From: Gemmatimonadota bacterium
GTDB taxonomy: Bacteria; Gemmatimonadota; Gemmatimonadetes; Longimicrobiales; Gaopeijiaceae
Direction of reading: 5' to 3'
Length of the DNA: 34,100 bases
NCBI GenBank assembly: GCA_009844885.1
Contig: VYAQ01000241.1
Location: 1 to 34,100, forward strand
This document shows positions 1 to 9,371 of this stretch, one piece after another. Under the pieces are notes generated by a model that made no database searches, was not told the DNA's origin, and worked only from the letters and a program-made list of their open reading frames with translations. Positions within the stretch are counted from its first letter, which is position 1. Each line of letters opens with the position of its first letter. The position numbers and the translations under genes are program-made.

Positions 1-861
1 GGCGTGTACCGTGTGCGGACCGCTGAGGGCATCGTCGAGGCATCGCTGAGGGGACGCCTCAAATGGACGGGTCCGGTTCCCGGGAAGGTCGTGATCGGGG
101 ATCATGTCGAGGTTGCCGCCGGCGCGGAAGGCGCATTCGTGATCGAGTCCGTGCGTGCGCGGAGGACGTCTCTGTCACGGTGGGCGTCGTCGGGCCGGGT
201 GGCCAAGGTGGTGGCGGCGAACCTGGACAGGCTTCTTGTGGTGGCGTCGGTTGCGGATCCCCGCCCCAGCCGGGAAGTGGTCGACCGCATGCTGGTCATG
301 GGAGAATCGGGGGGCATGGAGGTGCGCCTGGTTCTCAACAAGGTGGACCTGGCGGGGGGCCGCGCGGCGCAGGCCGAGCTGGAGCGTGCGTATCGGGCGG
401 CGGGGTATGCCGTGCTGGCCACGTCCGCGGTGACGGGCGCGGGCATGGAGGCGTTCCGTGCGGTGATCCGCGCGGGGAAGTCGGCCCTGGCGGGGCCGTC
501 GGGGGTGGGGAAGTCGGCCTTGCTCAACGCCGTGGAGCCTTCGCTCGACCTCCGGACCCGCCGGGTCGGCCGACGCTCCAGGATCGGGAAGCACACCACC
601 GTGTCCAGCCGGCTGATCGCCCTGGCCGACGGCGGTCATGTTGCCGACACACCGGGGTTTTCCGATGTCGGACTGGGCGGTGTGGCGCCGGCCGAGCTGG
701 ATGGCTGCTTTGCGGACTTCCGTCCGTTCCTCGGAACATGTCATTTCAAGGACTGCACGCATGTGCACGAGCCTGGCTGCTCCGTGTTGGAGGCGGTGGC
801 GGATGGACACATCCAGCCGGAACGGCACCGGAGCTATCGGTCCATACTCGCGGAGTTGTGA
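1..861 (+). CDS. rsgA: Ribosome small-subunit-dependent GTPase A (5' end cut by window edge)
   Basis: Circularly permuted GTPase that binds the 30S subunit and acts in its late maturation. The G motifs come in the permuted order typical of the family: NKVD (about residues 112-115 counted from the GTG at 4), then the P-loop GPSGVGKS (164-171), a threonine-rich switch GKHTTVSS (about 205) and DTPG (225-228). A C-terminal zinc site follows, with C256, C261, H263 and C269 in the CHFKDCTHVHEPGC pattern. An OB-fold-like N-terminal region precedes the GTPase. A GTG at 4 could be a start, but the first codon (GGC) reads in frame and RsgA proteins normally have a Gly-Val-Tyr stretch here preceded by more residues, so I think the gene begins before the window. 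It ends with TGA 22 bases before the flavin reductase start. Family assignment is very secure; the start is not. Confidence 0.95.
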   Translation, partial: GVYRVRTAEGIVEASLRGRLKWTGPVPGKVVIGDHVEVAAGAEGAFVIESVRARRTSLSRWASSGRVAKVVAANLDRLLVVASVADPRPSREVVDRMLVMGESGGMEVRLVLNKVDLAGGRAAQAELERAYRAAGYAVLATSAVTGAGMEAFRAVIRAGKSALAGPSGVGKSALLNAVEPSLDLRTRRVGRRSRIGKHTTVSSRLIALADGGHVADTPGFSDVGLGGVAPAELDGCFADFRPFLGTCHFKDCTHVHEPGCSVLEAVADGHIQPERHRSYRSILAEL

Positions 862-883
862 GGAAGCTGGCAGGAAGGAGACC

Positions 884-1489
884 ATGAGTCGCGAACCCTC
901 GATTCCAGCAATGGGCGGCGCGGTGTCCGGGCGGGGAGGCTCGTTGCCGGCCGTCGTGGAGGCGTCCAGGTTCCGCAGGATCATGGGACACTATCCCACG
1001 GGAGTGACCGTTGTCACGGCGGTGGACCGCGACGGTACGCCCGTCGGCCTCACGGCAAACTCGGTCACCTCGGTTTCCCTGGATCCCCCGCTGGTGCTGG
1101 TCTGCGTCTCCGAGAAATCGTCCTCTCTGAGCGCGATCCTCGCGAACGGCGCATTCGCCGTGAACATCCTCGGTGCGGGCGCGGCGGCCACAGCGGTCCG
1201 ATTCGCCGAGGAGAAACGCACGGACCGCTTTCACGATGTCCCCTTTACCGTCAGGGAGGGGGGCGGTCCCGTACTCGAAGGCGCGGTGGCCTGGATGACG
1301 TGCGGCCTCTACCGCACCTTCGAGGCTGGGGATCATGTGATTCTGGTGGGCAAGGTGAACGACGGAGAGGCCGCGGGGGGCGATCCGCTCGTCTTCTTTC
1401 TCGGGCAGTACGAAGCTCTGACGGTCGCCGCGGAGCCCGCCGGGCCGCGGCACAGCGGCCCGGTCCAGGCATCGTCGGAGGACCAATGA
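884..1489 (+). CDS. Flavin reductase-like (FMN-binding) domain protein
   Basis: A 201-residue member of the flavin reductase family (HpaC/NtaB-type split-barrel flavoproteins), which use NAD(P)H to reduce free FMN or FAD, often for a partner monooxygenase. The diagnostic N-terminal block is present: GHYPTGVTVVTA (residues about 34-45), GLTANSVTSVSLDPPLVLVC and, later, FAVNIL. The frame is open upstream into rsgA, but the ATG at 884 is preceded by GGAAGGAG (873-880) and places the conserved block about 34 residues in, as expected. No monooxygenase partner lies nearby. Its TGA overlaps the ATG of the downstream membrane-protein gene (ATGA at 1486-1489), which implies translational coupling. The physiological partner is unknown; the family call is secure. 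Confidence 0.88.
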   Translation: MSREPSIPAMGGAVSGRGGSLPAVVEASRFRRIMGHYPTGVTVVTAVDRDGTPVGLTANSVTSVSLDPPLVLVCVSEKSSSLSAILANGAFAVNILGAGAAATAVRFAEEKRTDRFHDVPFTVREGGGPVLEGAVAWMTCGLYRTFEAGDHVILVGKVNDGEAAGGDPLVFFLGQYEALTVAAEPAGPRHSGPVQASSEDQ

Positions 1490-2835
1490 CCAGGGCTCGC
1501 CGCATGCTCTGGATTCCTGCGCTGTTCGTGGGAACCTCCCTTGCGATCGCGATCGCGACGGGTGCGGCCGTCCTTCTCTACGACGCCCAGTGGCTGGTTC
1601 GGGGCGTGGGCGCGGGTACGGCCGATCCCCTGTACGCGGCCGGCCCGGGGGCCGTGCTCGATGTAACGCAGGGTCTGTTGCGGGCCCTGGCGGTGCTGCT
1701 TGGAGTCGCCACCGTCTCGCTGATCGCGGGGCTGTGGGTGGGCAGCGGCAGTCACAGCGAGGAGGCGGTCCCCGCGGCGGCACGTGGATGGGTGGGGCTT
1801 CTGGTGGCCCTGCTCCTGGGGGCCGGCTTCACGGCCGTATGGGAAGCGATGGCCGGATTCGACGGCGGGGCGGTGGCGCAGGGAGCCGGACTCGCGCTGA
1901 CGGCCGCGCTTCCCGCCTACTTCGCCGGCGGGGTTCTTGGCCGGCTCGGCGGTTTCGCGACGGTGCTCGAAACGAGTGGCAGACGGCAGATCGGGCTTGG
2001 CAGTCTCGTCGGCGCGATTGCCGGATCCCTTCTGGCCGCGACCTTTCTGGGCCGTCCGGTCCTGGCGGTCACGGCGTTTCTAGGCGCCACGGTACTGGCT
2101 GCAGCGGGGGCGCGCTGCCAGGGATGGATCTTCGACCGGGTGCCGCGCCGGCGTCTGGTCCTGCACAGCCCGGACCGTCCCGAACTTCGCTTCGAAGCGT
2201 GGCACACCCTGATTCCGGAAACGACGGTTCACCTGCTGCTTGAAGGCGAACGGGACCTGGCGGTCGATCACCCGCCCAAGGGGGACTGGCGCGCGGCGGT
2301 CGAGAGCACGCTGGCCGAGGACGATGCGGTGTTTTTTGTGGGTGCAGGCAGCTGGTCCGCACAGCCGGACGGGCGGGTCTGGACGATGTACGAGCCGGAC
2401 GCGGCCGTACGGGCTCTGGCGTGCAGGGGATTCGGGTGGGACGATGATCGGATGGCATCTGCTCTCGTTCCCGAGATGCCCGGCCTCACGGTCGTGGCCG
2501 AGTGGGGATCTCTGGGTGAGTCCCTGGCTCAGTCGCAACCGCTGGGGGAACTCCTGCGCGCGTTGCGCGATGTAGAGGTCGAACGCGTCTGGATCCGCGG
2601 TCCGCACGGGCGGTTGCCCGACTCGCTCGCGGATGCGGGGTTGGGGGCGGACATGGAAGTCTCCCGCTACGCGGGGGCGGTCGAAGGCTCCTGGGGGCCA
2701 CCCCGCCTGGCGCCGCGGAGGGACGAGCTCTGGTGCTTCAGCAGGCCATCGGCACCGCCGGGACCGCTGCCGGGCATGAAGCCGTGGCCGCTGCCGGGCC
2801 CGGTGGCGGACGGCCGACAGGAGGACCCGGCGTGA
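1486..2835 (+). CDS. Polytopic membrane protein with a C-terminal soluble domain, function unknown
   Basis: A 449-residue protein I do not recognise. The N-terminal half is hydrophobic, with about six likely membrane segments (roughly residues 9-32, 62-86, 101-119, 128-153, 169-187 and 190-209). A basic stretch (PRRR, about 220-223) follows, and then a soluble domain to the C-terminus with a proline-rich tail. The positive-inside rule would put that domain in the cytoplasm. The ATG at 1486 overlaps the stop of the flavin reductase gene, and its own TGA overlaps the GTG start of the Mre11-like gene (GTGA at 2832-2835). It is therefore embedded in a coupled operon and may anchor or regulate the neighbouring Mre11/Rad50-like pair, but that is inference from position only. 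No catalytic motif was seen. Confidence 0.8.
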   Translation: MTRARRMLWIPALFVGTSLAIAIATGAAVLLYDAQWLVRGVGAGTADPLYAAGPGAVLDVTQGLLRALAVLLGVATVSLIAGLWVGSGSHSEEAVPAAARGWVGLLVALLLGAGFTAVWEAMAGFDGGAVAQGAGLALTAALPAYFAGGVLGRLGGFATVLETSGRRQIGLGSLVGAIAGSLLAATFLGRPVLAVTAFLGATVLAAAGARCQGWIFDRVPRRRLVLHSPDRPELRFEAWHTLIPETTVHLLLEGERDLAVDHPPKGDWRAAVESTLAEDDAVFFVGAGSWSAQPDGRVWTMYEPDAAVRALACRGFGWDDDRMASALVPEMPGLTVVAEWGSLGESLAQSQPLGELLRALRDVEVERVWIRGPHGRLPDSLADAGLGADMEVSRYAGAVEGSWGPPRLAPRRDELWCFSRPSAPPGPLPGMKPWPLPGPVADGRQEDPA

Positions 2836-3920
2836 AGCTGGCGCACATCTCGGACTTGCACCTGGGGTACGGGGGTGCCGGGGCGGGACGGGCCCGGGAC
2901 GTTCTGCGGATCTTCGAGACGGCCCTGGTGCGAATCGCGGAGATCGGGGTGGAGCTGGTGGTCGTGTCGGGCGACGTCTTCGACCACCCCGACGTGACCG
3001 CCACGCCCATCGCGGCCTTCGGACGCGCGGTCCGCACGCTGCGCGAGAGGCTCCCCGGGGTGGTGGTCGCGGTGGCGGCCGGAGCGCGGGACACGCCGTT
3101 GGACGCCGACCGTGACGGGCCGCTCACGGTGGTCGGCGCCCTGGAGTCGGTTGAGGTGGCGTCCAATACCGTCCGTCGGCTCAGCCTGCGCGACGACTCG
3201 GTCAATGTCACCCTGGTGCCGCACAGGGCGGTAATGGGGTCGCGCGCCGTCGATTTGTCACCGGACCCGGATGCCACCTGGAACGTGCTTGTCATGCATG
3301 CCGCGCTGGCGTCGGGACGGTCCCACGCGGTGAGGATACCGCTGGACGGATGGGACTACGTCGCGCTGGGATCCAACCACACCTACACCCGCGTCACCGA
3401 GCGCGCCTGCTACGCTGGCTCTCTCGAACGGGTGGGTGCCGATCCCTGGGCCGAGGCCGCGACAGCCAAGGGGTTCATCACCGTGCGGCTCGGGGCGGAC
3501 AAGGCGCAATCCGGTCGTGGCCCCGGGTCGGGCCACGACGTGACCTTCTGGCCCGTGGAGGCGCGGGCCGCCGTGAGCCTGGCGCCCGTGGAAGCCACGG
3601 GTGGCGGGACTGCGACCGTGACGCGGCGGCTGAGCGAGGCGCTGGGCGGGGTCCCCGGGGGCATCGACGGGAAGCTGTTGCGGATTCCGGTGAGGGGCCT
3701 TTCGGCCGACGACCTCGCCGTGCTCGATCGCGAGGTACTGGCGCGGGTACGGCGCCGGGTGGCCGAGCTGAGGATCGACGCGCTGCCCGGACAGGGAACC
3801 TCGCACGGGATTGGTGGTAGAGGGACACGTCGTGGTCATGGCGCGTCTGGTGCCGGGGTGCCCGAACTCGTGGCTTCCGCGCCGGGTGCGGTCCCGGTGG
3901 CAGAGGGGGCGCAGACATGA
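2832..3920 (+). CDS. Mre11/SbcD-like metallophosphoesterase with substituted active-site residues
   Basis: A 362-residue protein with the calcineurin-like phosphoesterase fold of the SbcD/Mre11 nucleases, which pair with SbcC/Rad50 in double-strand-break processing. Visible motifs: HISDLHLG (D8, H10), SGDVFDHPD (D48), VMHAAL (H156) and DYVALGSNHT followed by YAGSLERV, which matches the Mre11 layout. Two motifs deviate. The usual GNHD is GARD (84-87), so the metal-bridging Asn and catalytic His are missing. The usual GHxH is GSNH (180-183), losing its first His. Strong metal-dependent nuclease activity is therefore doubtful. The GTG start at 2832 overlaps the preceding stop and puts the first motif at residue 5; the frame is open further upstream but only as a shadow. 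The C-terminus is low-complexity Gly/Arg/Ala. Its TGA overlaps the next ATG at 3917. Confidence 0.85.
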   Translation: MKLAHISDLHLGYGGAGAGRARDVLRIFETALVRIAEIGVELVVVSGDVFDHPDVTATPIAAFGRAVRTLRERLPGVVVAVAAGARDTPLDADRDGPLTVVGALESVEVASNTVRRLSLRDDSVNVTLVPHRAVMGSRAVDLSPDPDATWNVLVMHAALASGRSHAVRIPLDGWDYVALGSNHTYTRVTERACYAGSLERVGADPWAEAATAKGFITVRLGADKAQSGRGPGSGHDVTFWPVEARAAVSLAPVEATGGGTATVTRRLSEALGGVPGGIDGKLLRIPVRGLSADDLAVLDREVLARVRRRVAELRIDALPGQGTSHGIGGRGTRRGHGASGAGVPELVASAPGAVPVAEGAQT

Positions 3921-5386
3921 AGATCGACGTGCTCCAGGCGGGCCTGCGCGGACCCGTGCTCGACCTTCAGGACGGGCGTGGTCTGGTTGCGTTCGTCGCC
4001 GATGGCGGTCCGCTGTGGGGAGAGTTCATGTCTTCGCTGCGCGAAGGCTTCACGAGGCCGGGTCGGCCTGGGGGACCCAGGGTCCTGGTACGCACGGGCG
4101 ATGGCACGATGGGGGTGGGCAGCCGGGCCTTCGAGAAGGTGCTGGCACCGATACTGACCGCGCACGTGCTCTCCCGGGATGAATACGCGGCCGTGTGGTT
4201 CGGTGGCGGACCCGTCACGACGTGGCTGTCGGCCGCGGCCACGCTTTGCCAGGGTCCCGAGACGACCCGCAAGGTGCGTGAGTTGGGGCGCATTCTGGCG
4301 CCGGAGGGAGACGGTGGCTTCGTGCGCGGCGGGACGCTGGAGGGGTTCGTGCGCCGCATGATTCGCGAGGCGAAGGAGGACGTGGAGCGTCTGGGCCGGG
4401 CCGGTGAAGGTGTGGAAGCGCTGGAAGCGCAGCTGCGGGAAGCGCGTGGGGAAGCGGCGGAGGTTCGCGGGGACCTGGAAGCGGGAATGATGGCGTGGGT
4501 GCGCGAGCGCCAGGACGCCGAGACGAGGCTGTTGCTGTACCGGGATCGCGAGCGCGAGCTGCGGGACCGCCTCAAGCGCCTCGACGAGGAAGGGGACGAG
4601 GCCACGTGCCGCAGCTGTGGCCAGCCGCTGCAGGACCGCGCCCAGGCCGTCCAGAAGGCTCGCCGCGAGGAATGGGAGGCTGTGGTGCAGGACGGGCGCT
4701 GGTGGCGGAGGCGAAGGGATCAGCTCGAACGCAAACCCGACGATCTCAGGGCGATCGAAACCGGAGCGATGGAGCTGGACAGCACCGTGAACGAGCTGTC
4801 CGAGGAACTGGAGCGCCGGAAGATCCGGGGGCTGGAGCTCGAGGCCGCGATCGGTCGTGTGGACGAATTGGCGGCCCTGGAAGCCCGGCTTGGGAGGCGG
4901 CGCGGGAGCGCCGATATGGAAGAGGTTCGGGCCGAACTCGTGCGCGCCACGCGTGAACGCGTCCGCTCGCTTGTTCACGCCAGGGTGCTGACATTGACTG
5001 GAGGGCGCCTGGCCGGGGCCTTCCCGGCGCTCTTCGCCGACTGGGCCGACGGGGGACGCCGCGGCGGGAAGGAATTCGCGGTGCTGGAGCTGGCGGTCAG
5101 GATCGTATTGGCGGAGCTGGCGGTGGATGCCGGCGTACCGCTGCAATCGGTGGTTCTGCCCGCCGGTCTCAACCGTCTCGGGCGGGAGGATGTCCATCGA
5201 GCGCTGGTGGAACTGGTCCGCCTGTCGCGGCGAATCCCCTTGCTCCTGGTCAAGACCACGCACGGGGTTGCTTCGGCGTTCCCGGAGTGCTTCGACCTGC
5301 TATACCGGGTCGAGGACGTGCCCGAGGGGCGCCGCCTGCGCCGCGACCGATCGGGCCTGGGGACGATCTGGCTGCAGGTCGACTAG
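3917..5386 (+). CDS. Rad50/SbcC-like coiled-coil protein with zinc hook but no recognisable Walker motifs
   Basis: A 489-residue protein laid out like a shortened Rad50/SbcC: an N-terminal globular part (1-140), a charged coiled coil (about 141-228), a CRSCGQPL zinc hook (C231, C234), a returning coiled coil (about 240-350) and a C-terminal globular part. Rad50 family ATPases use Walker A and B from the two ends. Here the N-terminal site reads GGPLWGEFMSS (30-40) with no GKS/T, and the Walker B/D-loop position reads SVVLPAGLNRLG (411-422) with no acidic pair. A GGKE remnant of the signature motif (383-386) and a TTH at the H-loop position (447-449) remain. Real SbcC proteins are about twice this length. 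Coupling to the Mre11-like gene by ATGA supports a complex. It probably does not hydrolyse ATP; the role is unknown. Confidence 0.8.
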   Translation: MKIDVLQAGLRGPVLDLQDGRGLVAFVADGGPLWGEFMSSLREGFTRPGRPGGPRVLVRTGDGTMGVGSRAFEKVLAPILTAHVLSRDEYAAVWFGGGPVTTWLSAAATLCQGPETTRKVRELGRILAPEGDGGFVRGGTLEGFVRRMIREAKEDVERLGRAGEGVEALEAQLREARGEAAEVRGDLEAGMMAWVRERQDAETRLLLYRDRERELRDRLKRLDEEGDEATCRSCGQPLQDRAQAVQKARREEWEAVVQDGRWWRRRRDQLERKPDDLRAIETGAMELDSTVNELSEELERRKIRGLELEAAIGRVDELAALEARLGRRRGSADMEEVRAELVRATRERVRSLVHARVLTLTGGRLAGAFPALFADWADGGRRGGKEFAVLELAVRIVLAELAVDAGVPLQSVVLPAGLNRLGREDVHRALVELVRLSRRIPLLLVKTTHGVASAFPECFDLLYRVEDVPEGRRLRRDRSGLGTIWLQVD

Positions 5387-5411
5387 CCTGGTTGGTCAGT
5401 TCGCGGCTAGC

Positions 5412-7793
5412 CTAGCGCTGGACCTCCCCCGTCGGGACCGGAACGGCGCCCAGGCGCGTCCACGCCTCCACGCGGTCCTGCAGTACCGCCATGTCATCCA
5501 CGTCGTCGCGGGCGACGGCGTCCTGGCGGAGCGCGCGGTAGACCCAGGCGTAGTAGTTGGGGATTCCCCGCGTCGAACGGTCCGGCCAGTAGTCCCAGTC
5601 GTCGGGAATCCCGGATCGATGAACGAACACGCTGTCGGCCAGCAGCCGCGTGCGCGGAATGTCCACCCACGGCCCGATCACGCCCGCATAGGGCGAGGTG
5701 CCCAGGCTGGCCGTGACCCCCCGCGACGACAGTTCCACTGGGTCCCCGGGCCACAGGCGGAACGCGAGACCCTGCCGGATGACCTGCGGGCGCAGACCGA
5801 ACGTCTGGGCGGCGCTGCCGCTCGAAGCGAAGTAGACGGGCCGGTCGCCGAGGGAGTTCGCGATCGCCGCAAGCGCGAACTGGTGCCAGGGGTAGAGGTA
5901 CTGGCCCGCTGCCATCCTGGCGGTTACGGCACCCAGGTTCACGTCGCGGGGCTCTTCGATCGGCACGTAGCTGCGCACCACCTGGTCGATGGTGGCGTCG
6001 TCCAGATCTTCACGAAAGATCGCGCGCGTCGGTGCCCGTATCGGCTCGTCCACGAGAAGGGGCACCTTGCCGGCAGCTTCTGCCTCGGCCGGATCGTGGG
6101 TGTACATGGCACCGGTGTTCGCCGCCGTGTACGGACGCTGGCACACGATGCGGGTGGGGTCGGCGTCGGGGTCCTGTTCTCCCGTGCAGGGGCGGGTCAG
6201 GCCGCGCAACTGCTTGACGTACCAGTCGGTGTTCAGGTAGGAGGTGACCGCCACGGTGACGTCGCGCCTGATGCCCTCCACCTCTTGCAGATACCAGAGC
6301 GGAAAGGTGTCGTTGTCGCCGTTCGTGAAGAGGAGCGCGTAGGGCTCGACGCTCATGAGGAGGTTGTAGGCCCAGTCCCGTGCGGCGTAGTCCCCGTCAC
6401 GGCTTGCCCAGCCGAAGTTCAGCACAAGGGGGATCGCCGCCAGCGCGAGCACCGGCGCCGTGTACCCTGCTGGTCGCCCTGACCTGCGCGTCAACCGGTC
6501 CCAAAGGGCCGCGATGCCGATGCCTGCGACAAGACCCCACACGGAGAAGCCGACGACGAAGAAGTAGTCCCGCTCACGCACCTCCTTCACCTGATCCGGT
6601 GTGAGGGCGCCCATCCGGTCCATCGCCCGCTGGAGGTCGTCACCGTCCAGATTCGGCATCGAGTACCCGTACTTGAAGTTCAGATAGAAAACGAGTCCGG
6701 CCGAGAGCACTCCGAAGAGCGAGATCAGGTACAGCCAGCTGGCCCGGTCGCGCCGATAGTGTTCGGCCAGACCGAACACCCCCAGTCCGATGAACAGAGC
6801 CGTCAGCGCGAGCCTGCTGTTGCCGAAGAGGACGTCGTTGGGGGACAGACCACGCGCCCACTGCCAGTCGAAGTACTGAAGCCAGTTCTGTATCTGCGAT
6901 GTGAGATGCGCCTGGCGGGGAAGCAGGGGAGGCTTGTCGTACTGCTCCCGCTGGAGTGCTTCGGAAAGGTCCTCGCACCCGGCGATCCCGTAGGTGACGA
7001 TGCTCCCCAGTGCCTCGCCCACGCCCTCGCAGGTCGGCTCCGCTTCGTTGATCACGGGGCCGAGTCCCGAACGCACGGGAAGGAACAGGTGAATGCTGAG
7101 GCCCGCAACGACTGCCGCGATCCCGACCGGATACAGCCATGTGCTGGCGAAAACGCGGGGGCGGACCGCGAGAACGAAGACGAGCAGCGCGGGGGCCGCC
7201 AGGAATGCCATCAGGTGATTGCCGACCGAGAGCGCAAGGAGGAAGACGATCAGCAGGAGGATGTTGTCGTTTCCGGGCTGGCCGATGCGTTCTCTCCAGC
7301 GGAAGGCGAGCCAGGACAGGAGCGCGATCGTGAACAGCGAGACGGTGTAGACCTTCTCGTTGACGTTGGACTGGTTCCAGACGGTGAAGGCCGTCGCGCT
7401 CACCAGGACCGCCGCCGCGGCCCCGACGAGCTGGAAGCGGTGGCTGTCCGAGAAATGGCGGAGGATGTGGTGCACGACCAGGAACCACAATCCGTGGGAA
7501 AGCGCGCCCATCAGCGCGGAGAAGAGGTTGATGCTCACGGCGGCGGAGAGTCCCAGCGGGCTGAGAATGATCTCCCAGGTCCGCGCCAGGACCACGAACA
7601 GCGGATTCCCGGGCGGGTGGGGTATTCCGAGAATGTGAGCGGTCGCGATGTATTCGCTGGTGTCCCAGAACGCCGTGGTGGGGGCCAGGGTCAGGGCGTA
7701 CAGCAGTCCCACGCTCGTGGCCGCCGCCGCAGCCCAGAGATACGGTGGGCGGCTTTGGGTGGCAACTCCGGAGGTTGTATCCGTCGGACGCAT
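5412..7793 (-). CDS. DUF2723 / TMEM260-type membrane glycosyltransferase (GT-C)
   Basis: A 793-residue integral membrane protein of the DUF2723 (TMEM260) family, related to protein O-mannosyltransferase-like GT-C enzymes that take a lipid-linked sugar donor and act on the outer face of the inner membrane. The hallmark N-terminal block is clear: a first membrane helix (about 18-36), then APTTAFWDTSEYIATA with the acidic pair D44/E47 typical of GT-C loop 1, and GIPHPPGNPLF. About a dozen helices follow. The C-terminal third is soluble and carries the family block DYAARDWAYNLL and NGDNDTFPLWYLQ. The ATG at 7793 has AAGGAGA about 8 bases upstream. It is a single gene, divergent from trpE, with its stop 25 bases from the convergent Rad50-like gene. 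Substrate unknown; in other bacteria relatives modify secreted proteins or cell-surface glycans. Confidence 0.9.
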   Translation of the reverse strand: MRPTDTTSGVATQSRPPYLWAAAAATSVGLLYALTLAPTTAFWDTSEYIATAHILGIPHPPGNPLFVVLARTWEIILSPLGLSAAVSINLFSALMGALSHGLWFLVVHHILRHFSDSHRFQLVGAAAAVLVSATAFTVWNQSNVNEKVYTVSLFTIALLSWLAFRWRERIGQPGNDNILLLIVFLLALSVGNHLMAFLAAPALLVFVLAVRPRVFASTWLYPVGIAAVVAGLSIHLFLPVRSGLGPVINEAEPTCEGVGEALGSIVTYGIAGCEDLSEALQREQYDKPPLLPRQAHLTSQIQNWLQYFDWQWARGLSPNDVLFGNSRLALTALFIGLGVFGLAEHYRRDRASWLYLISLFGVLSAGLVFYLNFKYGYSMPNLDGDDLQRAMDRMGALTPDQVKEVRERDYFFVVGFSVWGLVAGIGIAALWDRLTRRSGRPAGYTAPVLALAAIPLVLNFGWASRDGDYAARDWAYNLLMSVEPYALLFTNGDNDTFPLWYLQEVEGIRRDVTVAVTSYLNTDWYVKQLRGLTRPCTGEQDPDADPTRIVCQRPYTAANTGAMYTHDPAEAEAAGKVPLLVDEPIRAPTRAIFREDLDDATIDQVVRSYVPIEEPRDVNLGAVTARMAAGQYLYPWHQFALAAIANSLGDRPVYFASSGSAAQTFGLRPQVIRQGLAFRLWPGDPVELSSRGVTASLGTSPYAGVIGPWVDIPRTRLLADSVFVHRSGIPDDWDYWPDRSTRGIPNYYAWVYRALRQDAVARDDVDDMAVLQDRVEAWTRLGAVPVPTGEVQR

Positions 7794-7874
7794 CGCGGTG
7801 TCTCCTTCGTTTACATTCCTTGAAGATAGTCAAACGTCTGCGGTCTGAATCATCCCATCGCGGTCCTGCGATCA

Positions 7875-9367
<1,493 letters not shown>

Positions 9368-9371
<4 letters not shown>

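Noticed and set aside
2733-2831. Upstream in-frame ATG (2733) for the Mre11-like gene
   Set aside because: The added 33 residues have no homologous look and overlap the membrane-protein gene; the GTG at 2832 puts the first metal motif where the family has it.
5127-6482. Long plus-strand open frame (451 codons) opposite the DUF2723 gene
   Set aside because: It is antisense to a clear membrane glycosyltransferase, has no hydrophobic pattern or motif, and such frames are expected in high-GC DNA.
7794-7874. Divergent promoter between the DUF2723 gene and trpE
   Set aside because: A TTGACT and a TTGAAG can be found, but no -10 box lies at a suitable distance on either strand.
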